NCBI GenBank assembly: GCA_030734395.1
Contig: JAUZTG010000003.1
Location: 930,001 to 994,000, forward strand
From: Sarocladium kiliense
Lineage: Eukaryota; Ascomycota; Sordariomycetes; Hypocreales; Sarocladiaceae
Direction of reading: 5' to 3'
DNA: 64,000 bases
The notes under the pieces are model-generated. The model had not been told where the DNA came from and made no database searches. It worked only from the letters and a program-made list of their open reading frames with translations. Below are positions 33,313-44,502 of the stretch, piece after piece. The position numbers were made by a program, and so were the translations under genes. Numbering within the stretch: the stretch's first letter is position 1; every line of letters starts with the position of its first letter.

Positions 33313-36300
33313 AGCTCAGGAACAGCCTAGACAGGTCGGTAACGTGGGTGTCGTGGGGGAGATGCGGAGGGGAAGAGGCTCGTAGTAAGGCGCATGCCAC
33401 CACGGCCTGGAGGCATGCGCGGTCACCAAGGTCGAGAGCAGTGGATGGATATGGCGAGCCAAACCATGGTGGTTGATTGGCCACGGACGGGAGTGCAATT
33501 CGAAGCTCCTGCAGTCGAGTGCTGTGCTGTACCTACGCAGGTGTGATGGATGATGTGTTGAATTAGGGCAGAGCAAGTGATGCAGATGCAGAGGTGAAGT
33601 GTGGGTTTCGTGGAGAAGACGGAGGTGATGGTGTGTTCAGGCCGCGGCGCATGAAGTAGGCCGTACAGGGGAGAGTCGAATGACGAATGGATGGATGTAT
33701 GGGTGTAAATGGGAGTCGGTGCACGTAATGGGTGGTGTCGTAGTAGTAATAGCAGTGGTGGTGCTGGTTATTGTCTTGTGCTTGTGTCTTGTCCGGCTCT
33801 GTCTGGGGGGAGAGCGGCCTGACCCGTTGCGGGATGGTTGCCGCTTTTGCAGCGCTGCAGGGCTTTCGCAAGGCTTTCGCAGGGCTTCGACAGTTGATGA
33901 TACACCGGAAGAAGCACAAACGGCCACCAACAGGAACCGATCAGCTGACCTGCCGCGTGGCCAGTCCCCCAACAAAGTCAACTAACGGTGGCGTCGGCTG
34001 ATAATAGCGGCGTCGCGGCTAAACCCTGGTGTGTCTTCCGCTGTGAGGTGAGGGAGTCTTTGTCCGTCAACAGTGCCACTTCACCACGTCACATCCCGTT
34101 TGTCCCATGTGCCTCTGTCACTATTTTGCTGCGCTGCGACGGAGTGGAATCAGCGGGAACAGTGTTTTTTCTGGGCTGATCCGATTTTTTTTGTCGCCTC
34201 TACCATGTGCCTCTTCCGCCCGCCCTTTCTCGGCCTGTTGAGGGACTGTCCACTGACCCTGTCCTCCGAATTCAAGGTACCCTTGCCGAAGCGACCGCCC
34301 TGCGTGCCTTTATTGTTGACCCAGGAAATTCGCACCCAGATCCTTCTAGTCGACAGCCAGATGGAGCCACGTCTCGCCCATGTGGAGGAGCGGCTCCTCT
34401 ACCGCCCTGTAGGCTTCGAACCCGGGACCCAGGCATACCTTAGTGCAGACGCACCCCATCCACCGCCCTTTTGCTCGCTAATCCCAGGGCAACAAAGCTG
34501 CTGCCACTATCGACCATCGGCCAGTATCGACGATGCATCACCAGGTACCAACGGTCATCTGTCCTTGTGATCTCCTTTCCCGCTCCACTCGTCCTGCGGC
34601 AGGATTCCCTGCAGGCGGTGTCCAGTGCCCCGGATCCAACATGCCTTGGCCGACAGACATGATACCTGTCCTATTGTACGCGACAGATCATTGTCGACGT
34701 CGTCTAGGCTTCGCTTGGTTGGGGTCTGGCGACACTACATTTGACGTCGAGTCGCGACCAGACGCCGGGTGTGCGAAGCTGACGCCACATTCTTTAAGGC
34801 TATTGTTCAGCCTAGGACGTCATGTTGGCAGCCTGGGGACAGCCACACGACACAGGCAACGACGGACCAAAAGTGTGGCAGGAAACAGAGAGTTGCCTCC
34901 TGTCGCTGGGGACCCTTCCTAACAGGGGGAGCACAACTTCACCTTAGCATTCCGTTACTGGTGTCATGCCAGCCACAGTGAGACTCTTTGTTCGCGGGTT
35001 ATGCTCCGGCTCTCCCGTTTCGATCTCTCGATTCCCAAGCAAAGGGACACTCGCTGCCGGCGAGAAACCTGTTTCGATACGCACTCCTGCAGCTCCAAGC
35101 CGTAGTTCCGCACGTGCCAGTTCCGTTTTCAGTTTGTACGGAGTCCAGCGCTCCTCTCAGGATGTCAAACGTCCATGGCTGGAGATTCCGTCTGGGCAAA
35201 CTTAGGCTGGCAAATGCTATGTTCATGAACGATAATGCCAGCGCTTCTTCCCCGCTGCTACCGCTCGCTGTTCGGCGTCGTTTGCAAGAGGGAAACCCCC
35301 ACCCCGAAAGGAGGTATTCATCCCTGCCATGGTCACCCGGACAGCATCCCGTTCGGCCTCTCACGGCTTGACACGATACCGAAGTGTCCCCAGGTGACAA
35401 AGCCACCCATCCAAGCCACAATGGCACACACCAGGTTCCAAAAATCCCCTTCTTGGTCTAACGAGGCAAGTGGTCAACTTCTTAGAGTCGCACCACAGGA
35501 GCCCTCCTGTTGTGTCTCGCCTCTGCAATAGTTACGGGCGGGCTGTCAAGTGTGTGATACCGTTTCGGGTTCCTGCGCCTCGGCTCGGCGATCCTTCTGA
35601 CTGATTTGGTGCCCCATCGTAGAGGGACATGAAGGTGTGTAAGACGGTCCGTTCCACGGCACCAGGAAAGACTCAGCCGAGTAAATTCACAAAACGGCCT
35701 TGGCCTGTGATTGGAGATTACACGGTCGCATTCTGGTCACCTGTCGAAACTGGCAACGTTGGGCATTCCCGCTGCTGTCTGCTGTTTGAGCCCTCACACA
35801 ATGTACCCTAACTTATGTAGGTAATAACTGAGGTAGTCGAGCTCGAAAAGTGGGCGACCAGCATCCGGGTCTGCTTGGTCAGCACCGCCGCTCTTGCTCA
35901 GGCTTGATCACCCTTGATCACTAATGCTCACCTTAAATCACCTTAACCTCCCCTATCCCTCCGACAGAATACCCCTGAACCTATTGAACTATAGCTAACA
36001 CCGCCTTCAAGTTTGCACTGTATTGCATTAATGTCATGCAGCCTTCGCCGTGGCTCAGGATCCAGTCGACCGCGCCAGGGCCGAGGGCTGAGTGCAGATT
36101 AGCTGGTGAGCTCGGTTTCTGGCTGTATATGAGGCTTTGGCCGGCCGGCCGGCCAGACATGATCCCGCCCTACTTCCTACCCGCTCGACTGATCACATCC
36201 GACTTCTTCTCCCGCTCTCGATGGCCATCTCCTCAGCATTGCGATGGCTACACCTCAGGGATTAGACATAGATTCCCGGACAAAGTGAAGTGCTGTACTA

Positions 36301-36956
36301 ATCAGCTTCCATCCACAAGCTAAGAGTTACCTATCATGGCAAGTCGCAAAACTGAGTTCTTGGGTGAAGCCATCGCACTAGGCAAAAGCGGTGAAATGCT
36401 TAGCTGAGGAAATATGAGTCGAGCTGCGGAGAGAGCATGGGGAATGCCTCTAAATTGTCATGAGCCCAAAGAATACTTGGCTCGAGGCTTGCACCGTACC
36501 ACGCTGGCGGGAGGCTGTACATAGCAAGGCGTATAAAAGTTACTAAGTCCATTATGCAGCTTTCACGATCCCCGCTGTGTGGGACGCCGGCCTTACTGAG
36601 GTCTGCGAGCATCGACATGTTGCTTTCGAGATTGCTTGCCGATTGAGTGCTTCTATGCCGAGAGAGTTAAGTGTTTCGCTTACTCTTGCTTACTTTACTC
36701 TGATAGGCAATATTTGATCATGTGAGGTCCTCGTTCTTGCGAGTACCAAATGGTTTAGTTAGAGTTCAAAGATGGCAGGGCTGTGCAGCACCTCTATCAC
36801 GAATTCGAGTACCAAAGTAGCTTTTTCTTGCTCAGGCAGGTATAAATAATGCCATGAGGAACTGTTTCTGTTGCCAAACTCACTCTCATCATCTCAAATT
36901 GAACACCGGATTCATTGACACTACCTCACTTCTCTTATCCCAACTCATTCATCAAA
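33313..36956. other. 3.6-kb gene-free region upstream of VAC7 and the YcaC-type gene
   Basis: The first few hundred bases should hold the VAC7 promoter, and the last part that of the hydrolase (a TATA box is listed separately). Between them no ORF shows domain-like sequence or a plausible spliced model. A GGCC tandem run (about 36140-36155) is the only sequence peculiarity I noted. Confidence 0.45.
36841..36848 (+). promoter_or_regulatory. TATA box of the YcaC-type hydrolase gene
   Basis: A perfect TATAAATA lies 109 bp before the ATG at 36957. A clear TATA box is uncommon among the genes of this window and suggests conditional expression. Confidence 0.5.
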
Positions 36957-37610
36957 ATGCCGAGCGAAAGCCCGATACGTGATCCTGTGAAGGACAAGCT
37001 CCTCACGCCACAGAACTCGGCCTTCATTATCATCGACTACCAGCCGGTTCAAGTCCAATCGATCGCTTCCATGGATCGCCAGGAGTTAATCAACAATATT
37101 GTTTCCGTTTCACGCGCAGCTTTGCTCTACAAGTTGCCCATCGTGCATTCTACAGTGAATGTCCAGACGGGCTTCAACAAGCCACCCGTCACCCAGGTTG
37201 CCAGCGTGCTCGCAGGTATCCCGACTATCGACCGTACGAGTATCAATAGCTGGGAGGACGTCGAGTTCCAAAAGGCAGTAAAGGCGACGGGCCGCAAGAA
37301 GCTGATCATGACTGCATTGTGGACTGAGGCGTGCCTGGCTTTCCCGGCCGAGGATCTTCTAGCTCTGGGATACGAAATTTACATTCCGGTCGATGCCGTC
37401 GGCGGCACTTCCCTGGCTGCCCACGATGCGGCGTTGCGCCGCTTGGAGCAGGCTGGTGCGAAGCTCACGTCCTGCGCCCAGGTTTTCTGTGAGCTTCAAC
37501 GGGATTGGGCTCGCTCCGAGACGGCCGAGGGGTTTGCGGACCTGTTCATCGGGAAAGGAGGTACTGCTGGACTTCAGTTTGGTTGGGATAAGGCTGCAAG
37601 GAAGCACTAG
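36957..37610 (+). CDS. Isochorismatase-family cysteine hydrolase, YcaC-type
   Basis: Intronless, 217 aa. I chose the ATG at 36957 (ACTCATTCATCAAAATGC context); the frame is open further up but without an ATG. YcaC-type members are compact alpha/beta cysteine hydrolases common in bacteria; their natural substrates are mostly unknown. Visible: LLTPQNSAFIIIDYQP with the catalytic Asp at about 27, the conserved IDRTSINSWED loop (about 92-101), KATGRKKLIMTALWTEACLAFPA with the nucleophile Cys at about 126, DAVGGTSLAAHDAALRRLEQAGA, and the C-terminal FCELQRDWARSET-type helix. This order and near-identity of motifs is what I recall from proteobacterial proteins. With the lack of introns and the position in a gene-poor region beside a repeat-derived island, it suggests bacterial ancestry; that is inference. 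No hydrolase partner gene is adjacent. Confidence 0.85.
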   Translation: MPSESPIRDPVKDKLLTPQNSAFIIIDYQPVQVQSIASMDRQELINNIVSVSRAALLYKLPIVHSTVNVQTGFNKPPVTQVASVLAGIPTIDRTSINSWEDVEFQKAVKATGRKKLIMTALWTEACLAFPAEDLLALGYEIYIPVDAVGGTSLAAHDAALRRLEQAGAKLTSCAQVFCELQRDWARSETAEGFADLFIGKGGTAGLQFGWDKAARKH

Positions 37611-38610
37611 AGCTATGTATGGAGATATACGCTTGACAGGTTCGACTTCCAAATAGAGAAGTTAAGTGTTGGTGGAACCTTTACTAAAACACGACTTTCT
37701 AACCCTTCACTACCTATTATTTACAAAAGCGCACTATGTTACGGATTTAGCTGCTCTATATAAGGATGGATGTGAACTGAGCAGGTTATTTCAGCTGGAA
37801 TTGTGCTGCTCGAAAGTCCGCGATCTCGCAAAGAAGCTTCGTGCGGGTCTAAGACTTCCCCATGCAGACATCCCCTTAAGAGCCCGGCCGCTTCCATCAT
37901 ATATATCATAGGCGGGCGGGCTTGCCAACTTCGCTGCGAGGTATTCGTGACCCTTAGGGGTATAGGTCGACAGATCTGGTTGGGTTTAATCGAATCACTA
38001 GGATCTCAGCCGTAAACCGTTACTGTAAGCGCCCCCTTGGCTGCCAATCATCCGCATCCCGGAGGATGAGAAGCCTAGAGATTAGCGACAGAGGAAACTA
38101 GTTGCACTTACATCCTCTAGCTTCGCACCCAGTTCCTTCGATCCTGGCGCCTCGCCTTTTATTACTATATTTTAGCTTAAAATAATACCAGCGTAATGAT
38201 ATTATAACACAGGTATAAAAATTATATAGTACTACCTTACTACTCCTCTAAGGGTGTAGCTTAGGTAGCATTTCTACCTTTTGGCTATCTAGCCAGGGCA
38301 TTCTATAATGTGCCTGCTAACTAATAGCACTCTTGACTATGGTGATTGTCATACTAGGGAGGTAGCCTGCCCTACTAATAAGCTGAATCTGAACTTATAA
38401 ATAATTAGCTCCTCTCTAAGGAATATTAATAAGGGGTTATTTTAATTACTAATAAAATATATTTTTTATTTCCTTTTCTTTCCTTTATAAATTAATAAGT
38501 CTTATTTATATTATATATAATTTATACTTGTTAGGTTTCTGAGCGCAGCGGTAAAAGAAGGCAATATAAAGGTTAGGCAAATTAAATGGATTTTATCGCC
38601 AGATTCTGAA

Positions 38611-39138
38611 TGAACCAATGTTTGTAGATCCATGAAACTTTTTGTATGTAAAGTATATAGTAAAAAGTTATTGGGATTGAAGAAAGTATTGTTAAAAGTG
38701 ATGAATTGACTGAGTTATTTATTTTTAAAGTTAAGTGACCTTTACTGTCTATTTATATTCATTCCTCCCTTAAATCTTGTTATTAAGGACTGCTATTTGC
38801 GTTATTAAAAAGCGTAAAACTGCCGCTTTCCAAGCTCCAAATCCTAGGTTTAAAGGACGCGGATTAGTATCAGGAAAAATCCATAACGACGTGAGTAAGG
38901 GGTTTTTTCGAAGATTAAATGAAAATTGCTGATTAGTTGACAAGAAGTTGACGGATTCGGCTAGGATAAAAGCTAGCAAAAAGAGCTGAAAAAGGCGTAT
39001 TTGATATGTGTTTTAGATTATATATATGTCTATGACTCGTCGAGTAATTCAAGTCCAAAGTTTGGATCTTGGAAACTTCCTGACTTTAAGCTTGTAGGAA
39101 GTCCCGTAATTTAGTGTAGATCCACAAACTAAGGTTCG
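38611..39138. mobile_element. Possible degraded 528-bp element with inverted ends
   Basis: The 23 bases at 38611-38633 and the reverse complement of 39116-39138 agree at 16 positions by eye, including the blocks GAACC, GTTTGT and GATC. Four of the seven differences are C/T or A/G transitions, as RIP would produce. This would fit a small non-autonomous DNA transposon. No target-site duplication was found, so the boundaries are uncertain. Confidence 0.3.
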
Positions 39139-39396
39139 CACTAAAATATTTTATATAGCGTTTTTCACGCTGATTATTATGGTATAGTTTATTTTGTTAT
39201 AGGGTAGCTGGTTATAGAGATTAATTATTTTATCTTACAATAGTCTAGTAATTAAATAATATAGGATAACTTGAATATTTATTAAGATTGGAGCTTAAGT
39301 ATTAATAGAATCTTATTAAACGCTTTAGGCCTAGAATATAATACTTAGTTTAAGTATTAATATATAATATTATAGATTGTAATGGGCTATCCCTAG

Positions 39397-39586
39397 TGTC
39401 ACGGACAATTAGGTGCCGATAAGAGTTATGTATATTCTTAAGGAGTAGGAAGCTATTCATAGAGAGAGAGATCAAAGGTAAAGGGGTTACGCCATGTCTC
39501 CTCAGCCACAGTGTGGCTAGGTCTCGTCACATGCCCGTCCTCCTATCTCTTTGATGCCAGGCTGAGCTCAAGCCCAGACCATAACA
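39397..39586. repeat. Block of normal composition starting TGTCACGGAC, possible solo LTR
   Basis: A 190-bp block with balanced base composition sits inside the AT-rich island. It starts TGTCACGGAC and ends ATAACA, so it has the TG...CA ends of a long terminal repeat. The flanks share only TAG, too short to be called a target duplication. It may equally be an unmutated remnant of host sequence. Confidence 0.25.
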
Positions 39587-40577
39587 TAGATCATATTAGT
39601 AATTATATAAATGGTTAATATATAAGTTTCAAAATAGTGTTAATACTTAGCTTAAGCTTTAATTATCCCTGCCTTTCCTCGAGCTCACCTTATATTTAGG
39701 GTAAAATAGCCGCAGCTCAGGCTTCACGCTAAAAATGGATTCGGACGGCAAGGTCTGTCGGGGAAGACTATGGGGGTAGGTAGACTAAGTACCTACCTTA
39801 CCCTGCAGATCAATCCTCTAGAGACCAATCGCAAAAAGTACATATCGTGTGATGGCTGACCGCAACGGCCATAGATGGTTGTGTTTCTTGTATATTCTAT
39901 GATTAGAATTTCTAACTATGAGGTACTCATCCCACAAGCCTTGCCACGTTCGGGTGCTTCAAAGCAAGGTTTGCTTGGCTGCCGTTGGTTGTTAGAACCG
40001 ACCATCCATTACCGCTGCATAATCAATCCACGCGAGTGGCGACATATTAAGCATCAGAACATTGTACACGCCCCAAAACAATGAGATGTGGAATACGTAT
40101 GCCATCCTGTCAGGGAAAGGGCTATGTGTTCTCGCGTGGTCTCTTCATGGAGTCATATGAATGCACCTCGCAAGAGTCTCACAGCAAACCAGGCTCTCAT
40201 CAGGTAGGTATCAAACGCCGAGTCTTCAAAATCATTTCAATATGCCTTCGCCTCCTATCAATGCATACCTCAGCCTAGTAATCTTCCCAAGAAAAGAAAA
40301 ACACCCAGCCTTCAAGCATCAAACATAGCATGTCCCTCATCCTGTATATACCTCCTCGCCTCCCGACACCAAAACACCCAAAGGGGCCAATTTCCCAACA
40401 TCCAATGCAGGTTTCGATCCTATCCAACATTACATAATTCCGCCGCCCAAGAATGCAAGACGCCTCGCCTTGTCCTGATCAGACATGGTGTAGAGAGGGA
40501 AGAGGAAGTAGTCCGCCCGAAACACGAAAGAAGCCTCCAGACACACTCATGGGTACTGTCCCACGTCTGCGTGCCCT

Positions 40578-42586
40578 TCACTCCGGAATGGAGTCGTTCG
40601 CTTGATGCTGTGGTTGCTGCTGTTGCTGCTGCCCAGGAGCAGCTCCATCCTCCTGCTTCTTATTCCATGCCGCCGTCCACCCACTATACCAGCTCGCCCT
40701 CTTGTTCTCCTTGACCGCATCAGGGTTCTCTTGCACCAACCTCAACGGCCTGGGCTTGCCTCCTGCGAAAGTCGTCGACCTCTCGGGCTGCGACCTTGGG
40801 GGTGACTGACTGGGGGGTGTTGAGACGCTCGCTCCATCACCAGCCCCAGCTGAGCCCTCGCTCAAGCTTGAAGTCTCACTGCGCATGCCTGGGAAGTTAC
40901 CCGAGGAAGGAGCGTGACTGCCGCTGGCGGCGCGGGACGACGGAATGCTTCCACTGGTACCGGACATGTTGGCCGGGGAGAAGAAGGCTTGTGAGTGGCG
41001 TGGGTTGGCAAGAGACGGTGATACGGGGCCATCTGGACCTTTGTACATCTGACTGACGAGGCTGGCAGCGCCGGTGAATTGCTCGCTCTGCGGTCTCGCG
41101 CGGCGTGTGCTCGATGAGCGGGTGAGATTGCTGCCCATAGGTCCGATGGGAATGCTGGGAGCACGGTCGGGATCGGTGTGTGCCGAGTTTGTAGCAGGCA
41201 TGACGGACATGGGTCGTGGCCTGGGCTTGCCAGGACCGATGGCCATGGACTTTGCTCGCTGAAGGAATGACGGGCCATTTGCCTGATCCTTCTCGGGGGG
41301 AGGTGGTGGCAAGTCCTTGTTTGTGTTCGGCACAGGGAGGTCTCCGCCTGATGTATCGAGGATCGTCTCAAAGTCCTGGTGCTGTAACAGGCGTTCGATG
41401 ATCTTGTTAATGTACAACGTAAGCGCCTTGTTCTGCTCCTGCATGGCTCTGAGCTCGGCCTCAAGGCGGCGGTTCGGCGCGTCGCCGGTTCCTGCGGTCT
41501 CGCCCTCCGCGTCCGCAGCTTCGGAGAGCTCGTCGGCAAGACTCGAGCCACCCTTGCCTTCAAGGGCTGCGAGCGCATCCGAGTTAGACTGAGCGCCCAT
41601 GTAGCTAAAGTCACTCTGACCGAAATCGCCCTTAAGAGTCTTCTCCTGGAGGAGAAGCTGGTAGCTCTCATTGTCCTCCATCAGGCGGGCGTTAGCCATG
41701 CGGGCTTCCATGAGAAGGCGTTCGACCTCCTGAAGGCGGCCACCACCCTGGTTCTCGGACTCAACCAGCTTGATCTGGGCTTCGGCAAGCTCTAGGCGGA
41801 GGGACTCGATGAGCTTATCTTTCTGCATAACGAGTTTGGAGCTGTTGCGGGAATCGCTGCGTTGGAGGGACGATGGGGGGGCAAAGCTGCCGCCCTCGAG
41901 TGAAGGCGAGGAGTTGCCTGAGATGATAAGTCAGTGTGAGTTCCAAATGTAGTCAGAACCAAGCATGAGTGCCACCAACCTGGTCTTGACGGACGAGTCT
42001 CGTCATCGTTGTTATTCCGTTGCGCCAGACTGTCCTTTAGTCTCTGGATGACGGTCTGCATCTCCTCCTCCCTGTTGGCCATCTCTTCCTTTTCCTTCAA
42101 AATTGAGCTCTTCTCTGCCTCGTAAATGCTCTCCATTTCCCTTATCTGCCTTGTTGCCTCCCTCTTCTCGTTCTTAAGCGCCTCGATCTGCTCCTCGTAT
42201 TCGTGAGACTTCTCCTCCAGCTTGGCCGAATCCTTGACTGCATCATCAAGCTTAGCTTGTAAGACTTCGACCTGCTTCTTGTACTGCTCAGATTGCTTCT
42301 CCTCCTTCTCCAGTCGCTGCTGCAGGTCCTCCAATGCAGAGGCAGCCTCTGCGCGGGCGTCTGAGTCGGCGTTGCTCATGCTGCCCGTATCTCTCCTTGT
42401 CAGCGCAGCGCGTGCTGATACAGGTGTATTTGTGCGGACGGAGCGAGTGCGTGCATGTGACGGTGTCGATGTCGATGCGCGAGTCGAAGAGTTGCGTGAG
42501 GGAGAGGAGCTTGGAGAGTTTCCAGAGTCGGTCGATGTCACGCGGCTGACGCCGGTTGAAGGGGGCTTCTTGGCGACCGTGGACAT
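40578..42586 (-). CDS. Coiled-coil protein ('M protein repeat'-type), function unknown
   Basis: Two exons: 41980-42586 and 40578-41917 (complement) with a 62-nt intron; 648 aa. I chose the ATG at 42584-42586 because the N-terminus then starts MSTVAKKPPSTGVSR, and the upstream 37 codons look like 5' UTR. Layout: a Ser/Thr/Arg-rich region (1-75); a long heptad-repeat coiled coil (about 80-190, QRLEKEEKQSEQYKKQVEVLQAKLD ... KEKEEMANREEEMQTVIQRL); a second coil after the intron (KLVMQKDKLIESLRLELAEAQIKLVE ... YQLLLQEKTLKGDF); and a third short one (LRAMQEQNKALTLYINKIIERLLQH). A Ser/Pro-rich tail follows with a conserved-looking RASWYSGWTAAWNKK segment and a short Gln run. Similar mould proteins carry the non-informative name 'M protein repeat protein'. 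A cytoskeletal or polarity scaffold is plausible but not shown. Confidence 0.75.
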
Positions 42587-43907
42587 TGCTGCGGCCAGCG
42601 AGTAAGAGGTGGGCGAGCGAGAAGTATGAATCGGTGACGATGGACTGAGATCAGTAATGTCGCACGTGAGCCTGATTTGGTTGAGGTAAGTTGACAATGA
42701 AGGAGGTTCGCTGTGTCGCGCTGAGTTGATCGCAAAGCGCGGGCGTGTCCTAACGCCGGGGTCTTTCTCTCTAGGGGCTTGGGGGTTGCCAGGGGCCGGG
42801 GACAGAAGGCCAAACAGCGGAATTGGGGATTTAGAGCCTATGGTAGGGCGGTCTGCAACGGTGGAGCCTGGCGCTCGCTGGAGGGAGTTTACTAAATAAA
42901 GGGTGATTCAACGGTTTGAACCCTGTTTGTTTGGGATTTGGTGGCTGATGCTGACGGGCTGGAATTCAACGAGCAGTATTTGCTACGTGCGATGACATGT
43001 GTCGAAGACAGAGGCTCGCCCAAGAGTGCGCCGGTACTTGCGTCGTTGGAGACAACAAAGCATGGCTCATTTAGATGCCTAGCAACAGACTGTGCTCAGG
43101 CATAGCAAACGTGTCAGGGACCCCTGCCCACCACTCACACCACTCACGCAATTGGCATCGAGAAGGTTTCGACCATATGAGACCCTGCGCTATAAACATC
43201 GCTCATTGGCTAGCCGTCCGTGAAACATGGTTGTGTTTCCATGTGATCGAAAGGCCGAGATTGCCATGTCTACAATTTTATGCGCAACTCGGGCAGAGCT
43301 ATAAGCAGGACTGATGGTTCAGACAGAGACTGAACATGATGGTAGTGGTGGTCATGCGTAATCACTCTCTTGCCACTCCCGCTCTTTATTCCTATGTGAC
43401 AGCTCTCCGCACAGATCTGTGGCCAGACAAGCGAGAAGTCAGGAGCATCGCAAAGGCCTGGATGGAATGTAGTAAATAAGCTGGCAGTGATGCGACGAAT
43501 GATCAGCATAAGAGTCAGCGTTGATAGAGGGATTATAGTCGTCGGGGATGTATTTGCGGTGTCTGTCCGTAAGGTGCCTTCAGAGTCAACATCATCTTAG
43601 GAAGACGTTGGCTGACGACCCCAGATGTTCAGTGAGAACGTCAAAAGGCACAATTCACAGGCAATTCACTTTAGAGGCGACACAATTTTGGAGGACGCGG
43701 ACATAAGATCCGGAGGTATCTTTCATTGACTAGACAATAGTCTGAATCTCAACCAAGCACAATGCGGCCGAGGACGGTCTCGAGACAATAAAGCCTTGTC
43801 GCAGGATCTTTTCAATCATCTGCACCCGCCGTGATATATCCTCAAGTTGCCAAAAGTGACCCAATGACCCCTCCAACGCCGTGTGATGCAAAATCGGGAC
43901 GCGGCGC
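42587..43907. promoter_or_regulatory. Upstream region of the coiled-coil gene / 3' side of RPL30
   Basis: 1.3 kb between two minus-strand genes. No supportable gene or repeat. Confidence 0.45.
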
Positions 43908-44502
43908 TTAAGCCTGCTGGTCGGCAAGGATATCGGAGTCACCGGCATCAAGGACAGCGAGAGTAGAGCAGCGGAAGAGCTTACCGCAGGCGGTACCCAG
44001 CTCGATCTGTAGGGGTATACGAGTAAGCCATGTGTACCCTCCAAAGTCTGGACAGACTTCTTCTCTGGGCGGATTGCAACCACGTTGCGTTCCAAGCGAC
44101 ACCGAAGTGCGAGAAGTGTAGCATAAGACCCGGCAGACATCAGGCAGATGTTGAGTCCATCCGAGCGCCGGGCCTTCAGGTATTCGGGCGGGTACTTACG
44201 TTGTTGCCGGAGAAGTGGTGGATGGGAGCCTTGGACAGCATGCTGTAGTACTCGAGCTCAGACTTGCGCAGAGGAGGAGTGTTGCCAGCAATGATGATGA
44301 GCTTGGCCTTGCCAGAGCGGAGGCTCTTGAGGGTAGACTTGTATCCGAGGGTGACTGTGGCGCAACTGTCAGATCCTGATCCAACTTTTTCGACGGCTCA
44401 TCGCGGAGCAATTGGGCGGCACATACCCTTGCCGGACTTCATCACAAGCGCCAGCTTGGAGTTGATGCTGTTGGCATCTCTCTTGCTCTTCTTGACGGCC
44501 AT
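43908..44502 (-). CDS. RPL30: 60S ribosomal protein L30 (eL30)
   Basis: Three exons: 44427-44502, 44200-44354 and 43908-44006 (complement), 109 aa; introns of 72 and 193 nt. It starts MAVKKSKRDANSINSKLALVMKSGK and continues GYKSTLKSLRSGKAKLIIIAGNTPPLRKSELEYYSMLSKAPIHHFSGNN-type sequence, then IELGTACGKLFRCSTLAVLDAGDSDI. This is the complete L7Ae/L30e fold, including the K-turn-binding NTPPLRKSE loop. In yeast, L30 binds its own transcript and blocks its splicing. Whether the 72-nt first intron here carries such a kink-turn is untested. The gene is divergent from RPL10 across 342 bp. Confidence 0.95.

Larger units (their letters stand above)
38150..39720. repeat. AT-rich, RIP-like degraded repeat island
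   Basis: Composition shifts abruptly to long A/T stretches rich in TA (for example 38440-38530 and 39200-39380) with many stop codons in all frames, against roughly 50-55% GC around it. This is the expected footprint of repeat-induced point mutation on a former transposon in Pezizomycotina. No transposase or reverse transcriptase motif is readable. Inside it lie an imperfect inverted repeat pair and one block of near-normal composition, listed separately. Confidence 0.65.
37611..40577. other. Gene-free 3-kb region containing an AT-rich repeat-derived island
   Basis: No intact gene was found. The centre is the AT-rich island described separately. The flanks (37.61-38.15 and 39.72-40.58 kb) return to normal composition, and the right flank holds the 3' region of the coiled-coil gene. 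Confidence 0.6.

Noticed and set aside
34405..34440. B-box-like GGGTTCGAAGCC on the minus strand
   Set aside because: No A box or acceptor stem can be placed upstream, so it is not a tRNA gene.
38770..38979. 69-aa minus-strand frame in the AT-rich island
   Set aside because: Could be a transposase scrap, but no catalytic motif is readable and the surrounding sequence is full of stops.
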